Of a DNA stretch of 64,000 bases, positions 26,818 to 36,171 are shown one piece after another. The translations under genes were made by a program, and so were the position numbers. The number at the start of each line of letters is the position of its first letter. Within the stretch, counting starts at the first letter, position 1. Source of the stretch: Comamonadaceae bacterium (GTDB taxonomy: Bacteria; Pseudomonadota; Gammaproteobacteria; Burkholderiales; Burkholderiaceae_C); contig JAJTEW010000002.1 of the NCBI GenBank assembly GCA_021299875.1, positions 310,001 to 374,000 of the forward strand. Reading direction: 5' to 3'. The notes beneath the pieces are model-generated. The model searched no databases. It was given only the letters and a program-made list of their open reading frames with translations, and was not told where the DNA came from.

Positions 26818-28878
26818 ATGTTTCACCGTTTTGTATTTGCAAATTTTTTTTCATCACTCATCTGGTGCGCTTCGCCTGTTTTCGGACATGAATTGGCACC
26901 AATTGTGATCACTGGACATTACGACAATTCAATCGGTACCAGCGAAGCGGCCAGTCAGGGCGTGGTGGGTCCCGAGCTACTTCGCAACCGAGCCATTCAG
27001 CGACCTGCCGATGTTCTTGAATACATCCCTGGTATGGTGGTCACCCAGCATTCGGGGGACGGCAAGGCCAATCAATATTTTTTAAGAGGCATGAACCTTG
27101 ACCACGGAACTGATTTCGCGACCACGGTCAACGGAGTGCCTGTCAATATGCCTACCCACGCTCACGGGCATGGTTACAGCGATCTCAATTTCTTGATCCC
27201 TGAACTTGTGCAACGAATGGAGTACCGCAAGGGGCCTTACTTTGCATCTGAAGGTGATTTTTCTTCTGCTGGCTCAGCCAATTTTATATACCGTACCAGG
27301 TTAGACAAACCTTTTGCGGATGTCACCATTGGGCCGCGCGGATATCTCAGAGGTGTAGCAGCGGCCTCCAGAGAGGTCAGCGAGGGTGTGACGTTGTTAA
27401 CAGCCATTGAGCGATTGAACAACAACGGCCCATGGACCGTCCCAGAGGGCATGCGCAAATCCAATGCTCAATTGATTTTGAGTGGTGGCAGCCCACGTGA
27501 AGGTTGGTCTACCAGCCTTTCCGCGTATTCAGCACACTGGAACTCGACGGATCAGATCCCTCAACGCCTCATTGATGTTGGTACATATCAAGGTCAACCG
27601 TTCAGTCGGTTTGATTCACTAGACCCAAGCGCTGGCGCCAATACCCATCGAACCAGCTTGTCTGGGAATTGGCATCAGGCTTCAAACCACGGAATGACCA
27701 AGGTCGATTGGTATGCGATCAAGTACAACTTGAATTTATTCTCCAATTTCACCTATAGCCTGGACAGACCCAATGACCAGTTTTCGCAGACCGATGACAG
27801 ATTGGTATGGGGCGGGAAAGCTTACAGATCTTGGTTGACGGACTTGGGAGATGGTCGCAGCATGCAGAACACCTTGGGTGTTCAGTCACGGCAAGATCGA
27901 ATTCGCGTGGGCTTATATGAAACCGAGGCCAGGCAAATTCAGTCCACTGTTCGTGATGATGATGTTCATCAAACACTGGTTGGGATTTATGGTGAGAACG
28001 AGGTGGGTTGGAATTCATGGCTAAGAACAGTCGCCGGATTGCGATTCGATCAGTTCAATGCCAAGGTAACAAGCCATGTACAAGCAGTGAACTCCGGAAA
28101 AGCAAATGCCTCCAAGATTTCACCCAAAATTTCCGTGATTTTTGGTCCATGGCATAAGACCGAATTTTTCATCAACGCGGGCAAGGGTTTTCACAGCAAC
28201 GATGCTCGCGGCACAACAGCCAAAGTGGATCCAAAAACAGGATTGCCGATTGATGCGGTACCAGGCCTGGTCAGTTCTCGTGGGCAAGAGCTGGGAATCA
28301 AATCAAGAATCCTGCATGACCTGCAAACAACTTTTGCAATTTGGAAGCTCGACTTTGATTCAGAATTGGTTTACGTCGGAGACGTTGGCAACACAGAGGC
28401 GGGCCGTCCAAGTCGCCGCACTGGGGTGGAATGGAGTAATCATTGGACACCCGGTGAGCATTTTTTAATGGATGCAAGTTTTGCGTGGACTCGGCCACAA
28501 TATTCTGACAATGACCCTGCTGGAAATGGCATTACCAACGCTGTGCAGAAGGTGGCGAATTTGACATTCGCTTTGCGTAATTTGGGGCCTTGGTCAGGTT
28601 CCTTGGGCGTTCGTTACATAGGAGCCGCCCCGCTCATAGAAGATAACTCTTTTCGTTCCACCTCAAGCCTCACAACCAACCTTCGCATCAACCGAAGGAT
28701 GTCCAATGCATTTGACATTGCGGTTGATGTGCTGAATTTGACCGATCGCAAGAACAACGATATCGGTTACTACTACAGATCACGTGTATCCGGAGAGCCT
28801 TTGGCGGGAGTAGACGGTTTGCATGTTCACCCTGCTCAGCCACGTACGGTCAGAGTCACCGCGAGATTAAGATTCTGA
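26818..28878 (+). CDS. TonB-dependent outer-membrane receptor
   Basis: A 686-aa receptor. A signal peptide (residues 1-28, ending FGHE region) is followed by a TonB-box-like APIVITGHY. The plug domain includes RPADVLEYIPGMVVTQHSGD and NQYFLRGMNLDHGTDFATT, with a His-rich loop MPTHAHGHGYSD. The barrel ends in Phe (VRVTARLRF), as required for outer-membrane assembly. The substrate is not evident; metal, siderophore or another chelate are possible. The ATG at 26818 begins the signal peptide; an in-frame TTG lies 15 bases earlier. The gene is visibly AT-richer with more varied codons than its neighbours, which suggests transfer. Confidence 0.9.
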   Translation: MFHRFVFANFFSSLIWCASPVFGHELAPIVITGHYDNSIGTSEAASQGVVGPELLRNRAIQRPADVLEYIPGMVVTQHSGDGKANQYFLRGMNLDHGTDFATTVNGVPVNMPTHAHGHGYSDLNFLIPELVQRMEYRKGPYFASEGDFSSAGSANFIYRTRLDKPFADVTIGPRGYLRGVAAASREVSEGVTLLTAIERLNNNGPWTVPEGMRKSNAQLILSGGSPREGWSTSLSAYSAHWNSTDQIPQRLIDVGTYQGQPFSRFDSLDPSAGANTHRTSLSGNWHQASNHGMTKVDWYAIKYNLNLFSNFTYSLDRPNDQFSQTDDRLVWGGKAYRSWLTDLGDGRSMQNTLGVQSRQDRIRVGLYETEARQIQSTVRDDDVHQTLVGIYGENEVGWNSWLRTVAGLRFDQFNAKVTSHVQAVNSGKANASKISPKISVIFGPWHKTEFFINAGKGFHSNDARGTTAKVDPKTGLPIDAVPGLVSSRGQELGIKSRILHDLQTTFAIWKLDFDSELVYVGDVGNTEAGRPSRRTGVEWSNHWTPGEHFLMDASFAWTRPQYSDNDPAGNGITNAVQKVANLTFALRNLGPWSGSLGVRYIGAAPLIEDNSFRSTSSLTTNLRINRRMSNAFDIAVDVLNLTDRKNNDIGYYYRSRVSGEPLAGVDGLHVHPAQPRTVRVTARLRF

Positions 28879-29034
28879 TCTTTTCTGGTATGCACGTTTT
28901 GTTGCATTTAAAGACCTCCTCACTCAATATCTTGTGACGGTAAAGGGACGGAAGCACCCGTTCTAGGTGTAGCGATTCAAGTCCGCTTTCAGCCTTTCGC
29001 AGACACTCATCCCTCAAAAGCCTGCTGCATCAAC

Positions 29035-30261
29035 TCAGGTAAACCACAGCACGCCAACCGAACCACCCGCCACCATGGCCACCAATCCCAGACCTATTGT
29101 CAATCCGTAGCGAATCCCACCGCTGACCATCGCCAAGGCGGTTTTGGCCAAAGCGCTGGAGGCCAGCACGGCCACCAGTGACCATTGCGCAAACTTAAGG
29201 GTCATGCCGCCTGACTGAATCAGCTGCGCAATGCTGGCGGCGGCGGCATGCACTTCCACCCAAGCCACGCACAGGGCAGCCACCAGCACCCCCACATCGC
29301 CAAAAACATGTTGCAGCCAGGCGGCGAGCAAGGACATCAAGGCAATGATGCTGGCCATGCCCAGGGCATGGGTCAGTTTGAAAGCGTGTCCTGTTGGGGT
29401 CTCGGCACCATCGCCTTCAATGCGCCGCAATGCGGGCAGCGCCACCAGCACCAAGCCCAGGCCCGCCAAGACCAGTGGCCAGCCCATGGCCACCAGCAGG
29501 GGCGGTGAGGCAGCCCCCAGCACCCCGGCAAAGAGTGCCAACGACGCCAGATTGGCCAGCAGGGCACAAGCCGCTGCGGGCAGCGCATCACTGTGTCCTG
29601 CCCGCACGCGCTGCCCCGTGCTGACGACCACGGCGGTGGAAGACACAAAACCCGAAAAGAAGGCCGCCAGTGGCATGCCCCAACGCCCCCCAAGCGCACG
29701 TTGCGCGACATGGCCCAACATGCCGACCGCCATGACCAACACCACAATGCGCCACAGCGTGGTGGCTTGCAACACGCCCCAGGGGTCTATCGCTTGGTCT
29801 GACAGCAGCGGCATCACCACCAGTGCTGCGGCAGCCAAGATGAGGGCGTCCTGCAGTTCCTGATCCGTGATCAGCACACGGCTGATGTGCTGCGAAGCCT
29901 GTTTGACATGCAGCAGTGCCGCAGCCAGCACGCCGAGACCGGCGGACAAGCTCGGGCTTTGTTGCGCCAGCGCCGACAGCATCAATGTCACCAGCAAGGC
30001 CACCTCACCCGTCTGGCCGGGGTCGGTTTGGGCAGTGGCCTGGTAACCGCCGATGACCAGCGCACCGACCACCAAGACCGTGGCCACCAATGGCCAGGTG
30101 CCCAAAGTCCAGCTCACATAGCCGAGCATCGCCACCAGCACGTGCGTCCGCGTGCCCGCCTTGGTCCTGTGTGGCTCGTGTCGGCGCTCGCGCACCACAC
30201 CCATCAGCAAGCCCACCCCCAGAGCGGTCAGCAAGCCGATCCAATGCGCAGAAGTGTTCAT
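29035..30261 (-). CDS. MgtC/SapB- and DUF4010-family membrane protein
   Basis: A 408-aa polytopic protein. The first part has the MgtC-like core LLTALGVGLLMGVVRERRH and RTHVLVAMLGYVSW; the rest is the DUF4010 region of about eight hydrophobic segments (for example FSGFVSSTAVVVSTGQRVR). This two-part architecture is widespread in proteobacteria with no firm function; metal or cation homeostasis is often suggested. The start at 30261 is chosen as the first ATG of the MgtC-like part. It is transcribed against both flanking clusters and stands alone. Confidence 0.85.
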   Translation of the reverse strand: MNTSAHWIGLLTALGVGLLMGVVRERRHEPHRTKAGTRTHVLVAMLGYVSWTLGTWPLVATVLVVGALVIGGYQATAQTDPGQTGEVALLVTLMLSALAQQSPSLSAGLGVLAAALLHVKQASQHISRVLITDQELQDALILAAAALVVMPLLSDQAIDPWGVLQATTLWRIVVLVMAVGMLGHVAQRALGGRWGMPLAAFFSGFVSSTAVVVSTGQRVRAGHSDALPAAACALLANLASLALFAGVLGAASPPLLVAMGWPLVLAGLGLVLVALPALRRIEGDGAETPTGHAFKLTHALGMASIIALMSLLAAWLQHVFGDVGVLVAALCVAWVEVHAAAASIAQLIQSGGMTLKFAQWSLVAVLASSALAKTALAMVSGGIRYGLTIGLGLVAMVAGGSVGVLWFT

Positions 30262-30469
30262 GACAAAACAAACATGATTTGCATCTGAGCACGATGACCC
30301 GCGCCCAACAGTGACTTGGATCAACTTCGCGTCGAACAAGAACCTGGATCATGGAGGTCTTAGCGGCGCATCGAATGTGAACGCGCCAACAGGTCTGAAC
30401 GCCCATGGTTTTTTCGCCATGCCCTCAATCTAAAGCCTGATGCTCAAACTGGCTTGACAGGAGCCTTTC

Positions 30470-30862
30470 ATGAAATGCTCTCGCACGTTGAGCCAGGGGC
30501 TGCTGGTGTTGTTGCTGGGCCTTGGCGCGTTGCCCGTCCAGGCGGAGGACGATTGCGATGCGCCGCTCAACCGCTGGCAATCACGCGATGCCGTGCGGCA
30601 AATGGCCGCAGCCCAAGGTTGGCAGATCGAGCGGCTGAAGATCGACGACGGCTGTTATGAAATTCGTTTCACCGATGCCCAGGGCCGCAGATTCAAAGCC
30701 AAGATCGACCCGGAAACACTCAAGGTCTTGAAGCTCAAGCCAGACGAGCACAAAAGCGAGCACAAGCGCGAGCGTCAAAGCGAACGCCAAGGCGAAGACC
30801 CTGGCGTCGCGCAGCAACCCCGGCCACTCCCATCAACGAATTTCAAAGGAATACCACCATGA
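30470..30862 (+). CDS. PepSY-domain periplasmic protein
   Basis: A 130-aa secreted protein with a signal peptide ending near PVQAE. The mature part has a single PepSY-type module (SRDAVRQMAAAQGWQIERLK, then YEIRFTDAQGRRFKAKIDPE) followed by a charged Lys/Glu/Arg-rich low-complexity stretch. Such small PepSY proteins commonly precede membrane flavoreductases and are thought to modulate them. GGAG is present 6-9 bases before the ATG. It overlaps the DUF2271 gene by four bases, starting a four-gene cluster. Confidence 0.8.
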   Translation: MKCSRTLSQGLLVLLLGLGALPVQAEDDCDAPLNRWQSRDAVRQMAAAQGWQIERLKIDDGCYEIRFTDAQGRRFKAKIDPETLKVLKLKPDEHKSEHKRERQSERQGEDPGVAQQPRPLPSTNFKGIPP

Positions 30863-31335
30863 CCCAAGCGCTTTTGACTCTGGTGGCCACGGCCTGCGCA
30901 TTGACCTTTCCCGCTCTGGCACACAGTCGTCCGGTCACGCTGATCGCGCAGCTCAAAAATTACGGCGGCGACGGTGCCTATCTGGCGGTCTACCTCACCG
31001 ATGCCAAGGGCGCTTATGTGCGAACCCTCTGGGTGGCCGGTGGCAAGGCCAAGTACCACAAGCACCTGTCTGACTGGTACCGACTCTCGGCCGGAGATGC
31101 CAAACGTTTGGATGGCGTCACCGGTGCCAGTGTTGGCGCCGGGCGCACCCTCAAAGTCACCGCCGAACTGGCGGATGCACTGATCGATACGGGCTATGAA
31201 ATCCGCATCGATGCCGCCGCCGAAGACATGCGCGACAGCCCGTCAGAGGTCCGCATCCCGTTGACCAAAGCGAATGCGGGCAAGCCTCAGCCCGGCAAAC
31301 CCTACATCCAGTCGGCGACCTTCCAACTTCAATGA
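30859..31335 (+). CDS. DUF2271 family periplasmic protein
   Basis: A 158-aa protein with a signal peptide (ending PALAHS). The body matches the DUF2271 layout: VTLIAQLKNYGGDGAYLAVYL, then YVRTLWVAGGKAKYHKHLSDW and VTGASVGAGRTLKV. DUF2271 genes are often found with PepSY membrane reductases and ApbE flavin transferases. The VTGAS motif resembles, but is not proven to be, an ApbE-type flavinylation site (D-(G/A)-x-(S/T)-G-A-T). It overlaps the gene before it by four bases. Confidence 0.82.
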   Translation: MTQALLTLVATACALTFPALAHSRPVTLIAQLKNYGGDGAYLAVYLTDAKGAYVRTLWVAGGKAKYHKHLSDWYRLSAGDAKRLDGVTGASVGAGRTLKVTAELADALIDTGYEIRIDAAAEDMRDSPSEVRIPLTKANAGKPQPGKPYIQSATFQLQ

Positions 31336-31345
31336 AGCGACGCGC

Positions 31346-33577
31346 ATGAGCTGGAAAGCGATTCATCGCTGGCTGGGCTTGACCGTTGGCACGTTGGCTG
31401 TGGTGCTGGGCATCAGTGGTGCCATTTTGGCGATCGACCCGGTGCAGCAGGCTTGGCAGGCACCCGCAGCGCCTGGCGACTTGACTGTGGCCACTTTGGT
31501 GGAGCGCGTGACACGCACGGTGCCTGACGCCCAAGAAATCCGGCACTTGCCCTCGGGTGCCATCGTGGTGTTCAGCTTTGCTGGCGAGCAGCCGCAAGCC
31601 TCTTATATCGACCCAACCGATGGACGTGTGCTGGGCCCTTGGCAAGCCTCGGTGCTGCCGCGCTGGGTGAAGAACCTGCACCGCTCTTGGCTGCTGGGTG
31701 ATGCCGGACGCTGGCTGGCAGCGGCCATTGCGCTGGCTATGGCGGTGCTGTGCGCATCGGCGTTGGTGCTGTTGCTGCGGCGCATGGGGGGCTGGCGGCG
31801 CTTGGCGGCGCGGGTGCGCGGCACGTTGGCGCAACGCACCCATTTGGTCACTGGCCGAGTGGTGCTGCTGGTTCTGTGGCTCACGTCGGTCACCGCGCTG
31901 ACCATGAGCGCATCGACCTTGGGGCTGGTGGTGCTGGATGCGGGGGCTGAGCCGGAGGTGCTTTCGGTGGTGTCCGGCCAGCCTGTCTTGCCGGGCGCGC
32001 AGTTGGCCCCGCTGCAAAGCCTGTGGGTCAAAGATTTGCGCATGCTCAATGTGCCGGGTGCGACCGACCCGGAAGACACCTGGAAGCTCACCACCGCACA
32101 GGGGCAGGGCTGGATCGACCGCTACTCGGGCCAGATGTTGGTCTGGCAAGAAGCCACATTGGCGCAGCGTGTGGTCGACCTGGCCGTGGTGCTGCACACG
32201 GGCGAATCGGCTTGGCTGTGGGCCTTGGTGCTCGGTCTTGCAGGGGCCAGTGTGCTGGTGTTTTGGCTGTCGGGTTGGGTGATCTGGTGGCAAGCCCGCA
32301 GCCAGACCCCCCAGATCACGGGCAACGTCCCCATGGCGCAGGCCGATGTGCTCATCTTCGTGGCCAGCGAGGGGGGCAGCACCTGGGGTTTTGCCCAAAC
32401 ACTGCAAGACGCGCTGAGAAAGTGCGGTCACCGCGTGCACACCAGCGCTTTGGAAAATTTTCAAACCACCGCTGCCACACGGCAAGTGTTGGTGCTGGTG
32501 GCCACCTATGGCGAAGGCCAGGCCCCGGCCCATGCCCGTGGTGCGCTAGCGCTGATTTCCAAACCCAAGGCCAACAAGGGGGCGGTGCAGGGGTTGGTGT
32601 CGGTGCCGGTCACGGTGTTGGGCTTTGGTGATCGGCAGTATCCGGCGTTTTGCGCCTTTGCCGAGGCTCTGGAGCGGCAGCTGCGCGCGCAAGGCTGGCC
32701 CGCGCTGCTGCAGCTCGAGTGCATCCACCAACAATCCGCGCAGCAGTTCGCACGTTGGGGCCTGGCCTTGGCCCAGGCGCTGAACGAACCGCTGGTGTTG
32801 GCGCATGTGCCGCGAGTGCCACCGACCACGGTGCTGACCTTGATCGGGCGTCAAAACTTCGCCGCTGCAGACGGTCAGCCGACTGCGATCTTGCGCTTTG
32901 CGTGGCCTACTGAGGGCTTGCGCACTTGTCTGGGCACGCGCGGATTGGCGCGGTTCTCTGCGGGTGATCTGGTGGGCATCGTGCCACCTGGCTCCAGCGT
33001 GCCGCGGTTCTACTCACTGGCATCGGGCTGGCAGGACGGCTTTCTGGAAATATGCGTGCGTCAGATGCCCGGTGGCCAGTGCTCCACGCACCTGCTGGGC
33101 CTGAGGGCAGGGGACAGCATCCACGCCTTCATCCGTCCCAACCCGGGGTTTGCGCTGCCCCAGACGCGCAGGCCGGTGTTGCTGATCGGTGCGGGCACGG
33201 GGGTGGCACCGCTGGCCGGCTTCATCCGCCGAAACGAGCGCAAGACACCCATGCACCTTTACTTTGGCGGGCGCGATCCGGCGCAGGATTTTTACTTCGG
33301 CCCTGAGATTGAGCGCTGGTTGGCTGAAGGGCGCTTGTCCACCTTACAGACGGTTTTCTCGCGCGTGCCCCATGGGAGCGGCTATGTGCAGGACGCCCTG
33401 CGCCGCGACGCCGAGCGCGTGCGCCATTGGGTCAGTCAAGGCGCCATCGTACGGGTCTGCGGCAGCCGCGCCATGGCGCAGGGCGTAGCCGATGCGCTCG
33501 ACACGGTGCTGGCCTCCCTGCAGCTCAGCGTCGCCAAACTCAAAGCCAAAGAACGTTATGCCGAAGATGTTTTCTGA
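31346..33577 (+). CDS. PepSY membrane - flavodoxin - FNR fused flavoreductase
   Basis: A 743-aa multidomain protein. Residues 1-340 are a PepSY-associated membrane module with about four helices (first MSWKAIHRWLGLTVGTLAVV). Residues about 345-480 form a flavodoxin-like FMN domain (LIFVASEGGSTWGFAQTL, VLVATYGEGQAPAHA, VTVLGFGDRQYPAF). The C-terminus is a ferredoxin-reductase-like FAD/NADPH unit: PRFYSLAS, MPGGQCSTHL, IGAGTGVAPLAGFI and YFGGRDPAQDFYFG. It should pass electrons from NADPH through FAD and FMN across or at the inner membrane, perhaps to periplasmic ferric chelates. It begins 10 bases after DUF2271 and overlaps apbE. Confidence 0.88.
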   Translation: MSWKAIHRWLGLTVGTLAVVLGISGAILAIDPVQQAWQAPAAPGDLTVATLVERVTRTVPDAQEIRHLPSGAIVVFSFAGEQPQASYIDPTDGRVLGPWQASVLPRWVKNLHRSWLLGDAGRWLAAAIALAMAVLCASALVLLLRRMGGWRRLAARVRGTLAQRTHLVTGRVVLLVLWLTSVTALTMSASTLGLVVLDAGAEPEVLSVVSGQPVLPGAQLAPLQSLWVKDLRMLNVPGATDPEDTWKLTTAQGQGWIDRYSGQMLVWQEATLAQRVVDLAVVLHTGESAWLWALVLGLAGASVLVFWLSGWVIWWQARSQTPQITGNVPMAQADVLIFVASEGGSTWGFAQTLQDALRKCGHRVHTSALENFQTTAATRQVLVLVATYGEGQAPAHARGALALISKPKANKGAVQGLVSVPVTVLGFGDRQYPAFCAFAEALERQLRAQGWPALLQLECIHQQSAQQFARWGLALAQALNEPLVLAHVPRVPPTTVLTLIGRQNFAAADGQPTAILRFAWPTEGLRTCLGTRGLARFSAGDLVGIVPPGSSVPRFYSLASGWQDGFLEICVRQMPGGQCSTHLLGLRAGDSIHAFIRPNPGFALPQTRRPVLLIGAGTGVAPLAGFIRRNERKTPMHLYFGGRDPAQDFYFGPEIERWLAEGRLSTLQTVFSRVPHGSGYVQDALRRDAERVRHWVSQGAIVRVCGSRAMAQGVADALDTVLASLQLSVAKLKAKERYAEDVF

Positions 33578-34541
33578 ATCTGCTGCCAAGTGCCAACGCA
33601 TCACCTTGCACGGCCCGAGCATGGGCACGCGCTGGTCGGCCACCTTGGATGCCGAAGACAGTCTCGACATGAATGCCTTGCAGCATGACCTGGCCACTGC
33701 GGTCGATCAGGTGGACCAGCAGATGTCGCCCTGGAAACCGGACAGCGACCTCATGCGCGTGAACCGAGCGCCGGTGAACGCTTGGGTGGTGGTGCCCGCC
33801 GAGATGCTGGAGGTCTTGGACTGTGCCTTGGATGTGCAGCGGCTGAGTACAGGGGCCTTTGACCCCTGCGTAGGTGGGCTGGTCAATGCCTGGGGGTTTG
33901 GTGCACAGGGCGATGTGCCCGACGCGCAAGCCATTCGCATGGCTCGCCAATCCCAACCGCTTGCTTCGCACGACTGTTTGGAGCTGGACAGAGCCGCGGG
34001 CCAAGTCCGAAAACGTGTGCCCTTGCAACTCGACCTGTGCGGCATTGCCAAGGGCTACGCGGTGGACCGCATGGCGCATGTGTTGCAAGAACACGGGGTT
34101 CGACATGCCTTGGCTGCATTGGATGGCGAGTTGCGTGCCGTGGGTGGTCAGTCCGGCGGCCTGGCTTGGCGCGTAGCGCTCGAAAGCCCCGAGTTTGATC
34201 GCCGTGCGGTGCGCGGCGTGATCGAGTTGGAGGATCTGGCCGTGGCCACCTCGGGCGACTACCGACGCTGTCTGGAAATTGGCGGCGCGCGCCTTGCACA
34301 CACCATGGACCCACGTCGCTGGGCGCCGGTGAACAATGGTGTGGCATCGGTCACTGTGCTGGCTTCAAGCTGCATGCAAGCAGATGCTTGGGCCACGGCC
34401 TTGTTGGTGGCAGGCCCTGATGAAGGTTTGGTTCTGGCGCAGCGCATGGGGATGGATGTGTTGTTCTTGTTACGCCGCGCTGTAGGCTTGATCGAGCTGG
34501 GCTTGGGGCGGTTTGGCCGAGCCGCAAACCTCAAGGTTTAG
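33558..34541 (+). CDS. apbE: FAD:protein FMN transferase (ApbE family)
   Basis: A 327-aa ApbE-family protein, which attaches FMN to a Thr or Ser of partner flavoproteins using FAD. Visible motifs are MSPWKPDSDLMRVNR, FDPCVGGLVNAWGFG, LDLCGIAKGYAVDRM (the FAD/metal site), VATSGDYRR and HTMDPRRWAPV. No signal peptide is seen, so this copy may work in the cytoplasm or membrane edge. Start candidates are 33558 and 33567, both inside the reductase gene end. Its target may be the DUF2271 or PepSY protein upstream. The stop codon overlaps the ureD stop on the other strand. Confidence 0.9.
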   Translation: MPKMFSESAAKCQRITLHGPSMGTRWSATLDAEDSLDMNALQHDLATAVDQVDQQMSPWKPDSDLMRVNRAPVNAWVVVPAEMLEVLDCALDVQRLSTGAFDPCVGGLVNAWGFGAQGDVPDAQAIRMARQSQPLASHDCLELDRAAGQVRKRVPLQLDLCGIAKGYAVDRMAHVLQEHGVRHALAALDGELRAVGGQSGGLAWRVALESPEFDRRAVRGVIELEDLAVATSGDYRRCLEIGGARLAHTMDPRRWAPVNNGVASVTVLASSCMQADAWATALLVAGPDEGLVLAQRMGMDVLFLLRRAVGLIELGLGRFGRAANLKV

Positions 34542-35368
34542 ACATGCCAAAGCCGAGGGTAAGTGCCCTGCAGTCCCCACATCTCACGCCGCCACGCGGC
34601 CCAGACTTGACGCAGCAACTGCATGGCGGGTTCGGTCAAAGGGGACAGGGTTCGCAGCACGATGATTTGCGGGTGCGGTGACGTTGCCCCCGCTGTCAGG
34701 CGCAGTTCAGACGCTTCGAGCAATTCACGCGCGCAGGCCAAGGCGCGTTCGATGCGCTCATCGGCCATGGCGCTGCCCGCTGCAAACACCAGCGTGGCCA
34801 TGCAGCGCTGGCCTGCCAAGCCCAGCGGGCTGTCCATCAGGCGGGTGTCCTCAGCGTTCAAAGTGCCGCGTTCCAGCCACACGCCGGGGATTTCCAGGTG
34901 TTGGCGAAACGTGCCCTGCACATAGGGCAAGTCGGCCGCAGGCAGTCCGAACGCGGTGAGGTCCCAGGCCATCATTTCTGCGCCGGGGGCCAGGTCAAAC
35001 ACGGCGCGGTTGAGCGCATCGCATTGGTTGTAGGCAATGGCTTCCAAAGGCAGCCATTCCAGGCGTGCGCCAGACTCAACACGCGCCTGCACTTGCTGCG
35101 TGGCCTGGCCTGCTTCAGACCGATAAAAACGTGTGGCACCGGGCGTGGTCACCAAGCCGTGGGCACCTGCGCCCACGGTGACCTGCATGTCGAGGGTGTC
35201 GCCACCCACCAGGCCGCTGGGCGGGTGCACCAGCACGTTGTGGCAGACCGCATCGCCTTCGGGGTAGAGGCTTTGCAAGATGCGCAGCGGGCCTTGGTGC
35301 AGGTAGCGGGCCACACTGCGCTCGGACTCCAGCGAGTAGTCAAGCTGCAGGCTGGCGTGCCAGGTCAT
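34538..35368 (-). CDS. ureD: Urease accessory protein UreD
   Basis: A 276-aa scaffold for nickel insertion, which binds apo-urease and then UreF and UreG. Conserved features are the MTWHASLQLDYSLES start, LYPEGDAVCHNVLVHPPSGLV (described as residues 34-54), GDTLDMQVTVGAGAHGLVTTPGATRFYRS region and LEWLPLEAIAYN. The start at 35368 is the usual N-terminus; a longer frame would run into the permease gene. It is 22 bases after the ABC permease gene, as fourth gene of that operon, and is about 14 kb from ureA. This splits the urease genes into two operons. Confidence 0.95.
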   Translation of the reverse strand: MTWHASLQLDYSLESERSVARYLHQGPLRILQSLYPEGDAVCHNVLVHPPSGLVGGDTLDMQVTVGAGAHGLVTTPGATRFYRSEAGQATQQVQARVESGARLEWLPLEAIAYNQCDALNRAVFDLAPGAEMMAWDLTAFGLPAADLPYVQGTFRQHLEIPGVWLERGTLNAEDTRLMDSPLGLAGQRCMATLVFAAGSAMADERIERALACARELLEASELRLTAGATSPHPQIIVLRTLSPLTEPAMQLLRQVWAAWRREMWGLQGTYPRLWHV

Positions 35369-35390
35369 CCCCTTGAGTCTCTTCTTGGCC

Positions 35391-36158
35391 TTACTCGCCT
35401 TGTGAGCCGCGGTGAGCCCAGCCGGTGGTGCGCTTTTCGATGGCGCTGAACAGTTCGTACATGGCCATGGCCATCGCACCCACCACCACCAAGCCAGAAA
35501 ACGCCAGGCCCATTTGCATGGCCGAACCGGCCGAGATCAGCAGGTAGCCAATGCCTTCGTTGGACGCCGTCATCTCGGACACCGTGGTACCCACAAAGGC
35601 CAAGGTGATCGCCACTTTGAGCGAGCCATAAAAGTAAGGCATGGAGCGGGGCAGGCCGACTTTGACCAACACGTCCCAGCGCTTGGCGCCCAGCACGCGC
35701 AGCACGTCTTCGAGCTCAGGCTCCAGCGTGGCCAGACCGGTGGCGATGTTCACCATGATGGGGAAGAAACTGATCAGGAAAGCTGTGAGGATGGCGGGGC
35801 CGATGCCGATGCCGAACCAGACCACCAAGATGGGCACAAAGGCCGCTTTGGGCAGCGCGTTGAAGGCCGTCATGAGCGGGTACACGGCGGCATAGGCCAG
35901 GCGTGAGCTGCCGATGATGAAGCCGAGCAACACACCCACCACGATGGCGATGCCAAAGCCGACCATGGTCACCCAAAAGGTGCGCCAGGCGTGGCCCGCG
36001 ATCACGTCGCGGTATTCGATGGTTTGTTGTGCGATGCGCGAGGGGCTGGGGAACACGAATTCCGACACGTTGAAGGCGCGGCACAGGCCTTCCCAAATCA
36101 GGATGCTCAGCACCAACAAGATCCAGGGTGACCAGCTTTCGAGGGATTTTTTGTTCAT
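35391..36158 (-). CDS. ABC transporter permease (NMT1/SsuC/TauC type)
   Basis: A 255-aa inner-membrane permease with about six helices. It has the BPD-type EAA loop RVLGAKRWDVLVKVGLPRSMP near residues 155-175 and MTASNEGIGYLLISAG, both typical of nitrate/sulfonate/taurine family permeases. Start 36158 (MNKKSLESWSP) is used because it begins the first helix. It lies 13 bases after the ATPase gene and is followed by ureD, which suggests that the transported molecule provides urea or nitrogen. The substrate is not known. Confidence 0.92.
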   Translation of the reverse strand: MNKKSLESWSPWILLVLSILIWEGLCRAFNVSEFVFPSPSRIAQQTIEYRDVIAGHAWRTFWVTMVGFGIAIVVGVLLGFIIGSSRLAYAAVYPLMTAFNALPKAAFVPILVVWFGIGIGPAILTAFLISFFPIMVNIATGLATLEPELEDVLRVLGAKRWDVLVKVGLPRSMPYFYGSLKVAITLAFVGTTVSEMTASNEGIGYLLISAGSAMQMGLAFSGLVVVGAMAMAMYELFSAIEKRTTGWAHRGSQGE

Positions 36159-36171
36159 GAGGGGCTCCCGA

